From positions 1 to 36,313 of the forward strand of contig CALZOG010000013.1 of the NCBI GenBank assembly GCA_945827635.1: DNA of 36,313 bases, given 5' to 3'. Made by a program: the position numbers and the translations under genes. Source of the stretch: an uncultured Bacteroidales bacterium. Its GTDB lineage: Bacteria; Bacteroidota; Bacteroidia; Bacteroidales; Paludibacteraceae. How positions within the stretch are numbered: the stretch's first letter is position 1; the number at the start of each line of letters is the position of its first letter. Positions 22,189 to 31,564 of this stretch are shown piece by piece. The notes beneath the pieces were generated by a model, which was given only the letters and a program-made list of their open reading frames with translations, searched no databases and was not told the origin of the DNA.

Positions 22189-25100
22189 TTAAAAATTAAC
22201 AGTAATAATTTTGCCGAGTGTAGCATAATAGAGCACAGCTCCCCGGAGAGTCAATTCTACTGAATTAATAGCCTCGTTATATGCAGTCAGTTGACCCATG
22301 TATTCCTCTGGATTGGGTTCTTCTTTTTTTGTGTTCTTATAGTCCACCAATACCACTCCGTCCTTCGTGTACCATAATAGATCCATCTCGCCGTGTACCA
22401 ATTGTCCGTTCTGACATAGATGTGCAAAGGGTAGTTCGTGCTTGATAGCGGTTGGTGCTCCGTAGGTATTCGTTAGATATGAGTAGAGCGACTCAATAGC
22501 ATCTATTACTTCCTCAGCGTGAATAGCAGTTTGTACAGAGTAGGAATCGATTATCGTTTGTGCCATCCGGATAGCTTCATCTGTTCCTTTCGCCGGATAA
22601 TAAGCCGCGTAGATATTATGGATGCAGGTTCCTATAGAGGACATTCTCACTTTCGGTTCGTCAGAATGCAGCGAAATACGCTTTGCCTCCATAATCTCTG
22701 TCTTGTAATCCGTCTTCGGACGTTTTGCTTTACTCGGGTTAATGGCATATGTTAGTTCGCATCCTTCTCTGTATGTCGCTTGTGTATCTATAGACGGATA
22801 TTTATGCACCCCTTCTTTGTGTCCGAATGTAGGCGCATCTTTGTCGATTGTAACGGTAATGAGCATATCCCTTGCGCGGGTCATACTCACATAACGCAGG
22901 CGTTCTTCATCTGTGCAGATACGTGTTTTTGATTCCTTGAAATATGGTTCCGATAACAAGCACGGCTGCATTATCCCATCACAACCGGCAGAAGGGAATA
23001 TCCGCAACCAATATGAGAGATCGACCTTCCGCTGTTCGCGTATGCCAAAGAACTCTCTTGAGATAATGTTATTATCATCCGTGAAACTATTATCTTTGTC
23101 ATAATAAACAACGATAGGCCATTCCAATCCCTTCGATCGATGCATAGTCAGGATCTTGACCATGTTACCGGTCATATTCAGTTCGGTTTTGGCATCTGCT
23201 TCTTCCATGTATTTCGCAAAATCAGCATAAGTCGGTTTTATCTCCAGTATCTTGCAATGGTTGTCATACAATTTTGCCAATCGCAGCAATCCGCTGATAT
23301 TGCTTCGCCGAATCTCGGTATCTCCCCATTGAGCAACGAGGTCATACAGGTTAAGGCGGTCAACAAAGGCGCACATCGTTTCGTACACCGATTTAGCATA
23401 ATATTCCTTGCAGATGGCGTCAATCTGCTGTATCAGTTCGTCATCCTGTTTCCATTCAGCTTTACCCTCATACTGCCGCTTCCCATCTTCGCCAGTCAAT
23501 ACACGAATCTTTGACAAATAGTCATCTATCAGTTCATCCGAAGCGATATTTTTCATCAAATGCAGGATGTCTGCTCTGAGGTGAGAGCGGTATTTGACGC
23601 TAAGATGATATTGCATCAAAGCCATCAGTAATGCTTCCTCAATAGGTATAGCATTCGCATCTTTGGCTTCGGGAGCAAAGAAGGGTATGTTCTGTTCTCG
23701 TAAGGCCTTGGTAATTTTGGCAATGGTGCTGTTCTTTCGCACTAAGATAGCGATGTCTCCGTACTGTACAGGACGAGTGAGCTCTGTGTCTTTGGGTTGA
23801 ACGAAGACTTTCTTCTCGCCTTCTACTAATTCGTATATCTCATGTGCGAGATTTTCGAATTTGGATGTAGTATTCCATTCCAAGCAATGTGGTTGATTGC
23901 CTAATGCATCCGCTCTCTTGGATAGCAGAACTATTTCATTCTTATCCAATGAAAATGGTTCTGCATTGAATATCGGTAGGAATTCACTATTCACTTTCTC
24001 TACCAAATCTCGGCGGGAACGATAATTGGCAGGAAGCGTCTCGCGGTGACACCCCTTCTCTCCTTCCTTGATCTGATCACTCACTTCTTTAACCAAAGTG
24101 GTATCGGTTCCGCGGAAACCATAGATGGCTTGTTTGGGATCGCCCACCCAAATACTGCGTTCCACGATATCGGATATGCGGCTGAAGATATCTACCTGCA
24201 TGGGATTGCAATCCTGGAACTCATCGACCAACACCAAATTGTATTGCATCAACTCCGCTTGTACCTCCGGTTGTTTCAGCAGCTTGCAGAACTCCACCTC
24301 CATATCGTTGAAATCAAGCATTTTCTTCTGTTTCTTATAGACAGCATATTTTTCTTTCCATGCGCCAAGGATATCGAATAACTTGTTGACGATAGCAATC
24401 ATCGCCTCTTTTGCTTCATTGGTGAATGCTGCTTTGGCGGCTGCTTTGGCAAACTCTTCGTGTACCTCACCCGTACCCGCCAAAGCATTGAAAGGAACGA
24501 CTCCTTTTTCTGCAATAGGATTGTAAATCTTCAATAGATATAGTCTTTTTTCGGCATAGGCATTTAATGTGCCATCTTTTTTAGTGGGAAGATTAGCAAT
24601 ATATGCCTGCTTACACCGTTCGTATTCTTCCGGATCAAACCCATTGCGGCTCCATACATCTTCTATCTCTTGTATGGATAGTTCGCGGCTCTCTGTTAGG
24701 TCATTGATTTGATAATACCGCACCTTGTCGACCATCGTCCGCAACCATTCGCGCCAATAGTTCACATAAGGCTTCGTACTTGTGCTATCTTTTTTCTTTA
24801 AATCCAGCACTTTGCGCCACCTCTCAAAATCCTGCATATCCTTCTCGGATACATTTTCGAAGAGCGACCTGTCCACATAGAGTTTGAAGTCATTCTCATC
24901 CATCTGCCGGGTCTCGGGACTGATACCGGCAAGATACCAGTATTTCTGCAGAAAACTGAGACATACGGAATGGATAGTACCTATCATGGCTGCATCCATC
25001 TCGTTGGCCTTATCCGGCTGACCCAATTCCAGTAATTTCTGTTTTGCCCGTTCGCGCATCTCTTGTGCCGCGGCACGGGTAAAAGTGGTCATAATGATTT

Positions 25101-25203
25101 GCGAAGGCTTAACATCGCTATTGATGGCTGCTACCAACTCTTCAATGATTCGCGTGGTCTTGCCGCTACCGGCTCCAGCGCTGATGTATGTGATATTCTT
25201 CAT
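22189..25203 (-). CDS. RecB/AddA-like UvrD-family helicase-nuclease
   Basis: A 1004-residue superfamily 1 helicase fused to a nuclease, expected to unwind and degrade double-strand DNA ends together with the protein encoded just upstream. Walker A GAGSGKT is at 10-16, motif Ia TTFTRAAAQEM at about 40-50, Walker B VDEFQD at about 325, motif III VGDPKQAIYGFRG, motif V MHRSKGLEWP and motif VI YVSMTRARD. The C-terminus carries a RecB-type PD-(D/E)XK nuclease (GEMDLLW...VLVDYKN, about 940-960) and is followed by a conserved QL.AY helix. The start of the protein (NITYISAGAGSGKT) differs from the standard Bacteroides AddA, so I give no gene symbol. It is fourth in the operon, 6 bp after the AddB-like gene. 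Confidence 0.88.
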   Translation of the reverse strand: MKNITYISAGAGSGKTTRIIEELVAAINSDVKPSQIIMTTFTRAAAQEMRERAKQKLLELGQPDKANEMDAAMIGTIHSVCLSFLQKYWYLAGISPETRQMDENDFKLYVDRSLFENVSEKDMQDFERWRKVLDLKKKDSTSTKPYVNYWREWLRTMVDKVRYYQINDLTESRELSIQEIEDVWSRNGFDPEEYERCKQAYIANLPTKKDGTLNAYAEKRLYLLKIYNPIAEKGVVPFNALAGTGEVHEEFAKAAAKAAFTNEAKEAMIAIVNKLFDILGAWKEKYAVYKKQKKMLDFNDMEVEFCKLLKQPEVQAELMQYNLVLVDEFQDCNPMQVDIFSRISDIVERSIWVGDPKQAIYGFRGTDTTLVKEVSDQIKEGEKGCHRETLPANYRSRRDLVEKVNSEFLPIFNAEPFSLDKNEIVLLSKRADALGNQPHCLEWNTTSKFENLAHEIYELVEGEKKVFVQPKDTELTRPVQYGDIAILVRKNSTIAKITKALREQNIPFFAPEAKDANAIPIEEALLMALMQYHLSVKYRSHLRADILHLMKNIASDELIDDYLSKIRVLTGEDGKRQYEGKAEWKQDDELIQQIDAICKEYYAKSVYETMCAFVDRLNLYDLVAQWGDTEIRRSNISGLLRLAKLYDNHCKILEIKPTYADFAKYMEEADAKTELNMTGNMVKILTMHRSKGLEWPIVVYYDKDNSFTDDNNIISREFFGIREQRKVDLSYWLRIFPSAGCDGIMQPCLLSEPYFKESKTRICTDEERLRYVSMTRARDMLITVTIDKDAPTFGHKEGVHKYPSIDTQATYREGCELTYAINPSKAKRPKTDYKTEIMEAKRISLHSDEPKVRMSSIGTCIHNIYAAYYPAKGTDEAIRMAQTIIDSYSVQTAIHAEEVIDAIESLYSYLTNTYGAPTAIKHELPFAHLCQNGQLVHGEMDLLWYTKDGVVLVDYKNTKKEEPNPEEYMGQLTAYNEAINSVELTLRGAVLYYATLGKIITVNF

Positions 25204-25209
25204 AGTCGA

Positions 25210-27156
25210 TTATTGCAAATTTCGGTTCTTTAAGATCAAATGCTTCGGATATTCATCTTTTTTGGGGTCATAAGCAATCGTTCCTTTGCCGATTTGCTCC
25301 AGTTGGAAATCCCGTGCATCAAGCCATTCTTTCCATTGAGGTTGTATGTCTTCCGGTTCTTCGTACAGTTCCATCATAGGGAACAGATAGTATGCATACC
25401 ATGCTACCGTTCTGTTTGCTTGCTTCTCTACGGCATGCTTGTACATATAGAGTTGGTAGGCTTCGCCGTTTTTGAGACCTTTCTGATACACATCACGTGA
25501 GGACCATTTGAAATCAAAAATAACAAGATTGCCATCCTTGTCTTCTAATAGCAGATCTACAAACCCATGTGGATTCTTGAACGGACCAAATGGTGTATTT
25601 ACCTCATATTCACATCGGAGGGGCTTGAGTCTCTTTTCATCGATAATCGCTATCAGTTTGGCAATTGAGGCGTGCAATTCGTCCTTGAAAACAGCGAGCA
25701 TATTCTGGTTCTCCTTGAGAGTTAAAAAGGTCTCCGCTTCCGGTTCTTTCTCCATTGCTTCCTTATAGAAACTTTCAAACTTTTTTTCGAAACGCTGCTT
25801 AATCTCCGTTAGTGAATATGCTCCGCCTGAATCTTTGTTTACCAGCAGTTCTACTACTTTATGCGCCACATTACCCATCATCATGTGTTCATTGGGTTCC
25901 TCGTCATCTTCAGGAGCAGATAGTCCTCCGAGTTTCTCCAACACATAGTCTATCGGCTTATCCACCAGTGTCTCAATGGTGGAATAGCTATCCGATGGTT
26001 GCAGGATATTTTCTCCGGTAGCACGATGCGGAGCGATATGCAGTTCTTCTATCTGCTCAAGTTTGATGATTTCCACTTCTTTCGTCGGAAGAGCAATCTC
26101 CTCCCCTTTCTTGCAGGCTGCATCATAAGATAGCTTATTCTGCTTAATAGAAGTGATTACGGGATGCTCTCCGAGCGGTTCGCCTTGATGGCATTTAGGC
26201 GCAACCAGCACCCATTCGTCGATGCGGTTCATCAGCGTGTATAACCATTGTGCCTCTGCGGTCGCACGTTGTTCACGGCTGACGAACTTGAGATTCTCCA
26301 GTTCCGCCATTTCCGCTGCAGTCAGGAAATCATACGGATACAGGCTGCGGCCATTGCCTGCGCAGTCCAGCCATACCAGGCATCGGGGTGTCTCCACTTG
26401 GTCAAAGATAGTCGGTGCGCAATGCGGACAACCTACGCGATCTGCACGCCAGTTCTTACCTCCGATAGCGGTCATAGTGTCTATCAGCCGTTTCTCGTCT
26501 GCGCAAACCAGCATTGTCTCCTTATCGTATGGTAGCATCGGTAGCAGTTGCCATCCTTCGTATTGCTCATAGAGAGTGATGATGGTGCATTCGTGCTCAT
26601 TGGTCTCCAAAACTGCATCGCGTTTCTCCATCTTGTATTCGGCATGCAGCAGATCCAATACGGCTTTGATAATCGGATGAATCAGTTCGCTCGGAACATG
26701 CACTTCTATCGTATCCCCTTTCTGCAGAATCTCTTCTCCTTTTTGCAGTTTATCCAGAACTTGCCTCCAGCGGTCGGCCTTGCTTGGATAGGCACTGATG
26801 GCTTCGTCGCAAGCGGATAGCACACGCAGTTTGGCGTTCTTGGAATTGATCGTCATCTCGGCTTTCCATCCCGCCATCACCAGCATGTCGCGCCATTGAA
26901 GCAACTGTTTGGCTGTTCCATCCCGGTCTGCTGCAAGCGAATCGGCAAACGGCGAATCGGCTTGTGCCTGTAATGCTTCCCCGTATGGCGCAATACGCGT
27001 TTCATCTTTGTCTTCTTCGTCCGCTATCGTTTGCGGCATACCGGCCCGCATCAATAGTTGTTCCAACAATCCTGCATCGCCTGTTGCGACGGTGTCCCAT
27101 AAATCTTGGGTAATAAATGCTTCTTTCGTGAAGAAAGGATTATACAGTATTTTCAT
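25210..27156 (-). CDS. AddB-like PD-(D/E)XK nuclease subunit without helicase motifs
   Basis: A 648-residue protein with a C-terminal AddB/RecB-type nuclease: the entry helix LQPSDSYSTIETLVDKPIDY (about 405-424), the metal-binding His in GNVAHKVVELL, then GFVDLLLEDKDG...VIFDFKW (D near 528, DFK near 543-546). In AddB the first entry-helix cysteine (xCPF) and a later Cys triplet hold an iron-sulphur cluster; here the entry position reads DKP and no Cys cluster follows, so no cluster is expected. The N-terminal half has no Walker A and is shorter than the inactivated helicase part of AddB; a CPHC pair lies near residue 248. It probably pairs with the helicase-nuclease 6 bp downstream. It lies 23 bp after sbcC. 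Confidence 0.8.
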   Translation of the reverse strand: MKILYNPFFTKEAFITQDLWDTVATGDAGLLEQLLMRAGMPQTIADEEDKDETRIAPYGEALQAQADSPFADSLAADRDGTAKQLLQWRDMLVMAGWKAEMTINSKNAKLRVLSACDEAISAYPSKADRWRQVLDKLQKGEEILQKGDTIEVHVPSELIHPIIKAVLDLLHAEYKMEKRDAVLETNEHECTIITLYEQYEGWQLLPMLPYDKETMLVCADEKRLIDTMTAIGGKNWRADRVGCPHCAPTIFDQVETPRCLVWLDCAGNGRSLYPYDFLTAAEMAELENLKFVSREQRATAEAQWLYTLMNRIDEWVLVAPKCHQGEPLGEHPVITSIKQNKLSYDAACKKGEEIALPTKEVEIIKLEQIEELHIAPHRATGENILQPSDSYSTIETLVDKPIDYVLEKLGGLSAPEDDEEPNEHMMMGNVAHKVVELLVNKDSGGAYSLTEIKQRFEKKFESFYKEAMEKEPEAETFLTLKENQNMLAVFKDELHASIAKLIAIIDEKRLKPLRCEYEVNTPFGPFKNPHGFVDLLLEDKDGNLVIFDFKWSSRDVYQKGLKNGEAYQLYMYKHAVEKQANRTVAWYAYYLFPMMELYEEPEDIQPQWKEWLDARDFQLEQIGKGTIAYDPKKDEYPKHLILKNRNLQ

Positions 27157-27179
27157 AAGGAGTAGAATAAATAGGTTAC

Positions 27180-29918
27180 TTATAATATTACCACTTCAGC
27201 GGTAGAAACTCCCTTTATATTTTTATGTACCTGAATCTGCTTCTCAATCGTTTTTAGCTCCGGCACATGGGATATCACACCTATCAATCGGTTACCTTCT
27301 TGCGATAGTTTTTGCAAGGTGTTTCGTGCCTGAATACGGCTGTCCTCGTCCAATGAACCGAAACCCTCATCCACAAACATGGTATCCAAATGGATGCCGC
27401 CGGCAGATGATTGTATCTCGTCGCTCAGACCAAGCGCCAATGAGAGAGAGGCCATGAAGGATTCTCCACCGGACAGGCCTTTTACGGTACGGGTGGTTCC
27501 GCTATGATGATCTATCACGTCCAGATCCAATCCGCTCTGCTGCACATTATTGGAGGCTTCTTTCTTGCGGCGCAACTCATATTGGTTATTGGTCATTTTC
27601 AGCAGCCGCAAATTGGCTTTGCGAATGATACGCTCGAAATATGCAGAGAGAATATAGGTCTCCAGCATGATTCTCTCTTTGCCGGACAACTGACCGGACA
27701 TGGTGTCGTTTAGCGTCTTAAGCCATTGGAAACGCTCTTCAATACCTTTCATCTCTTTCTCTTTGTCGGCCAGTCTTTCTTTCGCGAATCGGTTCTGACT
27801 TGTCCTGCCTTCGATTGCTGTTACGAACGGAGAGATACGGGTATTTATCTCATTTTGAGCCGCATCCCGTTTGGTTTCTTCTTCAGCTTTGTTGATATCG
27901 ACAATAGTTTTCAGGGTCTCTTCCAGCGTTTTGATAGTGGCTTTTACTCCCTCGATAGTTTGATTAATGGTATTCAATGCTTTTGGGGCGGTGTCGATGG
28001 CGTGCTGTTTACCATTTGCCTCATTTCGTAATCTTTCGATCTCCGCTTTGGCAGCCGCCTCATCTTTGAACTTGCATTTATCTTTCAGCGCAGCTATTTG
28101 TTCGTTCGCATTTTTTTTGTCGGCTTCAGCTTGGGTTTTAGCAATAGCTATTGATTGTTTTTTTTCTTCCTGTTCTTTGCGTTTTGTCTCGTTCTGTTGC
28201 AGCAGGGAAGGAATAGCATTCTTGCGCGTTACCTTTTGGGTAATTTCCCCTAATTGTTTTTGCAATCTCTGAATCTGCTCGGGCAACTGTTTCAGTTCGG
28301 ATGCAGCTGCACTATATCCCAATTCCCGTAACCGGTTTTCTTCTGCTTCCACGGCTTTGAGCATTCCGGCGCAGATGTTGGATTGATCGATAGCATCCTT
28401 GCGTTTTTTGTCTGCGTTTTTCTTCAGTTCCTCCAGTTGTTCTTTAGACGGAGCGCCTTCTGCTTTCTGCGCTTTGGTAGGATGGTGGACAGAACCGCAA
28501 ACCGGACAGGGCTTACCTTCTTCCAATGTTTCCGCCAAGATTCCTGCTTGCGCGGCATAAAACAAACTCGTCTTTTGGCTCAATTCATTCTCCGCTGCCG
28601 TCGCATTATTATCCAGTTCTATATATTTCTCGCCCGCTGTCTGAAGTAATGTTCGGTTCTTTTCCAGCGTAGTCAAATCTGTTTGGTATTGGGTAATCTT
28701 TTCTAATTGTGTCTGAATAGCCGCTTGCTCCGTTTCTGGATTACCCAATGCCGTCAATTCGGCATTCAGTCTTTCGCGCTCGTCATTCAGCGCCTGTAGT
28801 ACTTGCTGGCATTTCGATTCGGTACCATTCGGACCTTCTATGTTTTGCAGCGTTTTTTGGGTCTCAGCCATTATTCTTTGATAATAGGCCATAGACTCAT
28901 AATCGCCCAAGTTGCCTTCTATCCTGGCGGCTTGTTCATTTAACTGCGTTATATTCTCTCCTGCTTGTTGAGCTTCTGCCAATGTCTTTTTCTTCGTCGG
29001 TAGATCCTCTTGCTCCAAGCGGCGCAGTTTCTCCTGTTCTTTAGGGAGTTGTTCAGTTGCTTTTTCGTGGCTTTGAATAATAGCAATCTGCTCATTGCAG
29101 AGTTTGATGATCGCCTCCAGTTCCTCTCTCTTATGCCGCAGTTCTTCGCCGACGATTTGATCCTCCGCCAGCACAGCATCGATGATTTCTATCATTCGGG
29201 CTATTGCCGTAAACTGTTTGCTGTCTTTCGCCTGCGTCAGAATCGGCATGAGTTCCGAACCTTCGGCGCATTGTACGCCGCCCATGATCGTATTGATAGA
29301 CACCTTGGTTTCTTCGTATTGCTTCTTTCCATCGGCAAATGCTTGAGCTACTTTATCCTGCAATGTCTTGTAGTTCTCGGTTTTGAATATCTTCCGGAAA
29401 AGCGGCAATCGCTCTTTGGTCTCAGTCATTAGCAGTTTCATGAAATCGCCTTGCGCTATCATCGCTATTTGGGAGAATTGGTCGCGGCTGATACCTAATA
29501 TCTCCTGGATTTTGGCGTCCACCTCTTTGGTCTTGCTGATGGTCTTTCCATCCGGACACACTAATGTCGCGCCCGCAGAAACGCCCGTCAGTCCTTCACC
29601 GCGTTCCTTCTTGCGCTCATACTCCATCCATCGGCATATCTCGTATTTTTTGCCCGCGTATTTAAAGCAAAGCGTAACTTCTGTCTTGTCTGTCTGTTGC
29701 GCTATAGAGCACCGAAGTACATGCGTATCTTTGCTCCGGTATTCGCCGCTCATAGAGCCGTATAGCGCATAAAGAATGGCGTCAAAGATAGTCGTTTTCC
29801 CGCTTCCTGTATCGCCGGTTATCAGATACAGACCTTGTGTGCCTAACTTATCGAAATCGATGGTTTGCTTTTCTGTGTAGGAACCGAAATATTGTAATGT
29901 CAATTGAATAGGTCTCAT
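27180..29918 (-). CDS. sbcC: Exonuclease SbcCD, ATPase subunit SbcC
   Basis: A 912-residue SMC-like (Rad50-type) ATPase that with SbcD cleaves hairpins and blocked DNA ends. Walker A TGDTGSGKTT lies at about 34-43, long coiled coils run from about 170 to 760, and they are interrupted by the zinc hook CPVC (about 469-472, GKPCPVCGSVHHP) near the middle. The ABC signature LSGGESFMASL is at about 813, Walker B FVDEGFGSLD at about 849. The start overlaps the sbcD stop by 4 bp (ATGA), a mark of translational coupling. Confidence 0.95.
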   Translation of the reverse strand: MRPIQLTLQYFGSYTEKQTIDFDKLGTQGLYLITGDTGSGKTTIFDAILYALYGSMSGEYRSKDTHVLRCSIAQQTDKTEVTLCFKYAGKKYEICRWMEYERKKERGEGLTGVSAGATLVCPDGKTISKTKEVDAKIQEILGISRDQFSQIAMIAQGDFMKLLMTETKERLPLFRKIFKTENYKTLQDKVAQAFADGKKQYEETKVSINTIMGGVQCAEGSELMPILTQAKDSKQFTAIARMIEIIDAVLAEDQIVGEELRHKREELEAIIKLCNEQIAIIQSHEKATEQLPKEQEKLRRLEQEDLPTKKKTLAEAQQAGENITQLNEQAARIEGNLGDYESMAYYQRIMAETQKTLQNIEGPNGTESKCQQVLQALNDERERLNAELTALGNPETEQAAIQTQLEKITQYQTDLTTLEKNRTLLQTAGEKYIELDNNATAAENELSQKTSLFYAAQAGILAETLEEGKPCPVCGSVHHPTKAQKAEGAPSKEQLEELKKNADKKRKDAIDQSNICAGMLKAVEAEENRLRELGYSAAASELKQLPEQIQRLQKQLGEITQKVTRKNAIPSLLQQNETKRKEQEEKKQSIAIAKTQAEADKKNANEQIAALKDKCKFKDEAAAKAEIERLRNEANGKQHAIDTAPKALNTINQTIEGVKATIKTLEETLKTIVDINKAEEETKRDAAQNEINTRISPFVTAIEGRTSQNRFAKERLADKEKEMKGIEERFQWLKTLNDTMSGQLSGKERIMLETYILSAYFERIIRKANLRLLKMTNNQYELRRKKEASNNVQQSGLDLDVIDHHSGTTRTVKGLSGGESFMASLSLALGLSDEIQSSAGGIHLDTMFVDEGFGSLDEDSRIQARNTLQKLSQEGNRLIGVISHVPELKTIEKQIQVHKNIKGVSTAEVVIL

Positions 29919-31060
29919 GCAAAAATTTCATTTATAAGGTTGGTTACTAATTCGCTTTGTGCTTCGTTCATCGGCTGGCCGTTCTGTTTTTCGAAGAACT
30001 CACTCACTAATTCCATCGGCGTTTTGTTTTCTACGTTCTCGGCCTCGACTATTTCCTGGTTATGCCGTGTGCGGGTGTTGTCGTATTGCAAAACCATTGC
30101 GAGCGGGTATATGTTCCTTAGTTTTTTCATGGCGTCAACCACCTCATCTTCGTTTGTCAGCGTCAACCGCACATACTGATTCTCATATCCTTTTCCGTCG
30201 TAAAAGGCTTCCGACATCAACTCATCGTACGTTCCGCGCAAATCCGCCCAATCATGTAATGGCACCAAATCCCGCTCGTGAATAACCATGTTGCCTTTTG
30301 TGTTCAACTCAATAATGCTGACGCTTTTCTTGTTATTCACTTCTGAGAAAGAGTATTTGAGAGGCGAGCCGGAATAGCGTACATGCGAGTATTGCACATG
30401 TTGGGGACGGTGCAAATGCCCCAAAGCAACATAATCAAAATCCTTGACAATCTCTACATCTACTTCATCCAATCCGCCAACTACATCCTCTCCGTCGCAT
30501 CGCTCTCCGCCTTTGATATATTGGTGGGCGACAAGAATATTCCGCTGCGAATAATCTGGATGCATGGCTTCTATGGCTTTGCCGATAGCTGCATCATAAC
30601 TCTCTACCTGTTCGCCGGTGGACTCCAATTCTTCTTTATAAGCAGACCGCACGTCAATCGGGCGCACAAAGGGCAGCAGATAAATATTCACATCGCCGTA
30701 TTCGTCAGGGATGGTAATCTTTTGGGGCACCTGGCTGAAAGTCTGAGAGAAATACACACCGTTCTGACGCATGATTTCTGCGCCAAAAGCTAATCGTTCT
30801 GCACTGTCGTGATTACCGGATAGGATGACAACATACCTGCATAAGGAATGGAGATGTGTGATAAAATCGTTCAGCAAACTAACCGCTTCGGCAGAAGGCG
30901 TCGCGGAGTTATAGACATCTCCTGCAATGAGAACTACATCAGGCTGTTCTTCCTTGACGATATTCTCAATCCGCTCCAGAATGTACCGTTGATCATCAAT
31001 CATGGAAAACTCATTGACTCGTTTCCCGATGTGTAAGTCGCTTGTGTGAAGTATTTTCAT
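29915..31060 (-). CDS. sbcD: Exonuclease SbcCD, nuclease subunit SbcD
   Basis: A 381-residue Mre11-type metallophosphatase nuclease. The ATG at 31060 is chosen: it begins MKILHTSDLHIGK, the universal SbcD start with metal ligands D8 and H10, and follows a promoter by about 27 bp; the open frame upstream to 31129 runs through that promoter. Further motifs are GDVYNS (about 47-52), GNHDSAERL (about 82-90) and the last metal site GHLHRPQ (about 225). It is the first gene of the operon sbcD-sbcC-addB-like-helicase. Confidence 0.95.
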   Translation of the reverse strand: MKILHTSDLHIGKRVNEFSMIDDQRYILERIENIVKEEQPDVVLIAGDVYNSATPSAEAVSLLNDFITHLHSLCRYVVILSGNHDSAERLAFGAEIMRQNGVYFSQTFSQVPQKITIPDEYGDVNIYLLPFVRPIDVRSAYKEELESTGEQVESYDAAIGKAIEAMHPDYSQRNILVAHQYIKGGERCDGEDVVGGLDEVDVEIVKDFDYVALGHLHRPQHVQYSHVRYSGSPLKYSFSEVNNKKSVSIIELNTKGNMVIHERDLVPLHDWADLRGTYDELMSEAFYDGKGYENQYVRLTLTNEDEVVDAMKKLRNIYPLAMVLQYDNTRTRHNQEIVEAENVENKTPMELVSEFFEKQNGQPMNEAQSELVTNLINEIFA

Positions 31061-31086
31061 AGTAAATAGAATTATATTTTCGATTG

Positions 31087-31118
31087 CAAAATTACAAAAA
31101 ATAATTGATATATGCAAG
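31087..31118 (-). promoter_or_regulatory. Promoter of the sbcD operon
   Basis: On the minus strand CTTG (31115-31118), 20 bp, TAATTTTG (31087-31094). The -7 box matches TAnnTTTG in full; the -33 box matches three of four bases. The leader before the ATG at 31060 is about 20 nt. Confidence 0.65.
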
Positions 31119-31123
31119 CATTT

Positions 31124-31169
31124 TACCACTTATTCCTGTTTTGCGTGCTATAAATATACCACTTATTCC
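31124..31169 (-). promoter_or_regulatory. Pair of 13-bp direct repeats just upstream of the sbcD promoter
   Basis: GGAATAAGTGGTA (minus strand) occurs exactly at 31124-31136 and 31157-31169, 33 bp apart start to start, about three helical turns, so both copies face the same side of the DNA. The nearer copy ends 5 bp upstream of the -33 box. This is the geometry of a tandem activator or repressor site; the binder is unknown. Confidence 0.5.
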
Positions 31170-31230
31170 CTAACTGCGCTCTGTCGGTTATTGCCATCGG
31201 AAATTTTCCTATTTTTTTTCGTGGTCAAAA

Positions 31231-31377
31231 ATGGAGATAATCGTTCCTCTGGATAAGAACAGGCTAAAAGAGGATGTTGCAGTTGTATGGAACGCTTTGA
31301 TCAAATCCTTTTATGCTCATATAATTTTATTTTTTTTAAAACATATCACATTCTGTATAAAACTATTGACTTTATAA
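31231..31377 (+). CDS. Hypothetical 48-residue protein
   Basis: An ATG-started frame of 48 codons: a charged N-terminal part (PLDKNRLKEDVAVVWNAL) followed by a strongly hydrophobic end (FYAHIILFFLKHITF) that could be one membrane helix. I see no family and no clear promoter. It points away from sbcD and toward the next small frame. It may be a toxin-like or leader peptide, or chance; the A/T-rich 3' half makes chance openness easy. Confidence 0.2.
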   Translation: MEIIVPLDKNRLKEDVAVVWNALIKSFYAHIILFFLKHITFCIKLLTL

Positions 31378-31403
31378 TATAAAATTGTATATTTAATACA
31401 GAT

Positions 31404-31520
31404 ATGGCAAAGACTAAAACATCAATGCCTGAGTCAGAGCCTAATAGCGGCAATACGCGAATACACTTTGTAATAAAGGATTGGCGTATTGCGTTTCATA
31501 AAGGCGAGTTTCTTAAGTAG
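31404..31520 (+). CDS. Hypothetical 38-residue protein followed by a hairpin terminator
   Basis: The ATG at 31404 opens MAKTKTSMPESEPNSGNTRI, followed by HFVIKDWRIAFHKGEFLK and a TAG. A promoter-like TATATTTA (31388-31395) with TTG about 19 bp upstream lies directly ahead, and a strong hairpin lies 45 bp past the stop. The frame continues open past the TAG for about 40 codons, so a longer gene could have been cut by a TGG-to-TAG change, but the hairpin sits inside that continuation, which argues for a short gene. No family recognised. Confidence 0.35.
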   Translation: MAKTKTSMPESEPNSGNTRIHFVIKDWRIAFHKGEFLK

Positions 31521-31564
31521 GAAACACTTAGTGGAGTTGAAGGACACTCTATAAAACAGTTCTT

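Noticed and set aside
22189..27156. Canonical addAB
   Set aside because: The nuclease partner lacks AddB's Walker-like region and iron-sulphur cysteines, and the helicase start differs from the Bacteroides AddA I know; named as AddA/AddB-like only.
31518..31520. TAG recoding (readthrough) suggested by open frames past TAG at 31518 and 7844
   Set aside because: TAG ends the DUF4960 gene at 11876 normally, and a hairpin lies inside the frame after 31520, so reassignment of TAG is not supported.
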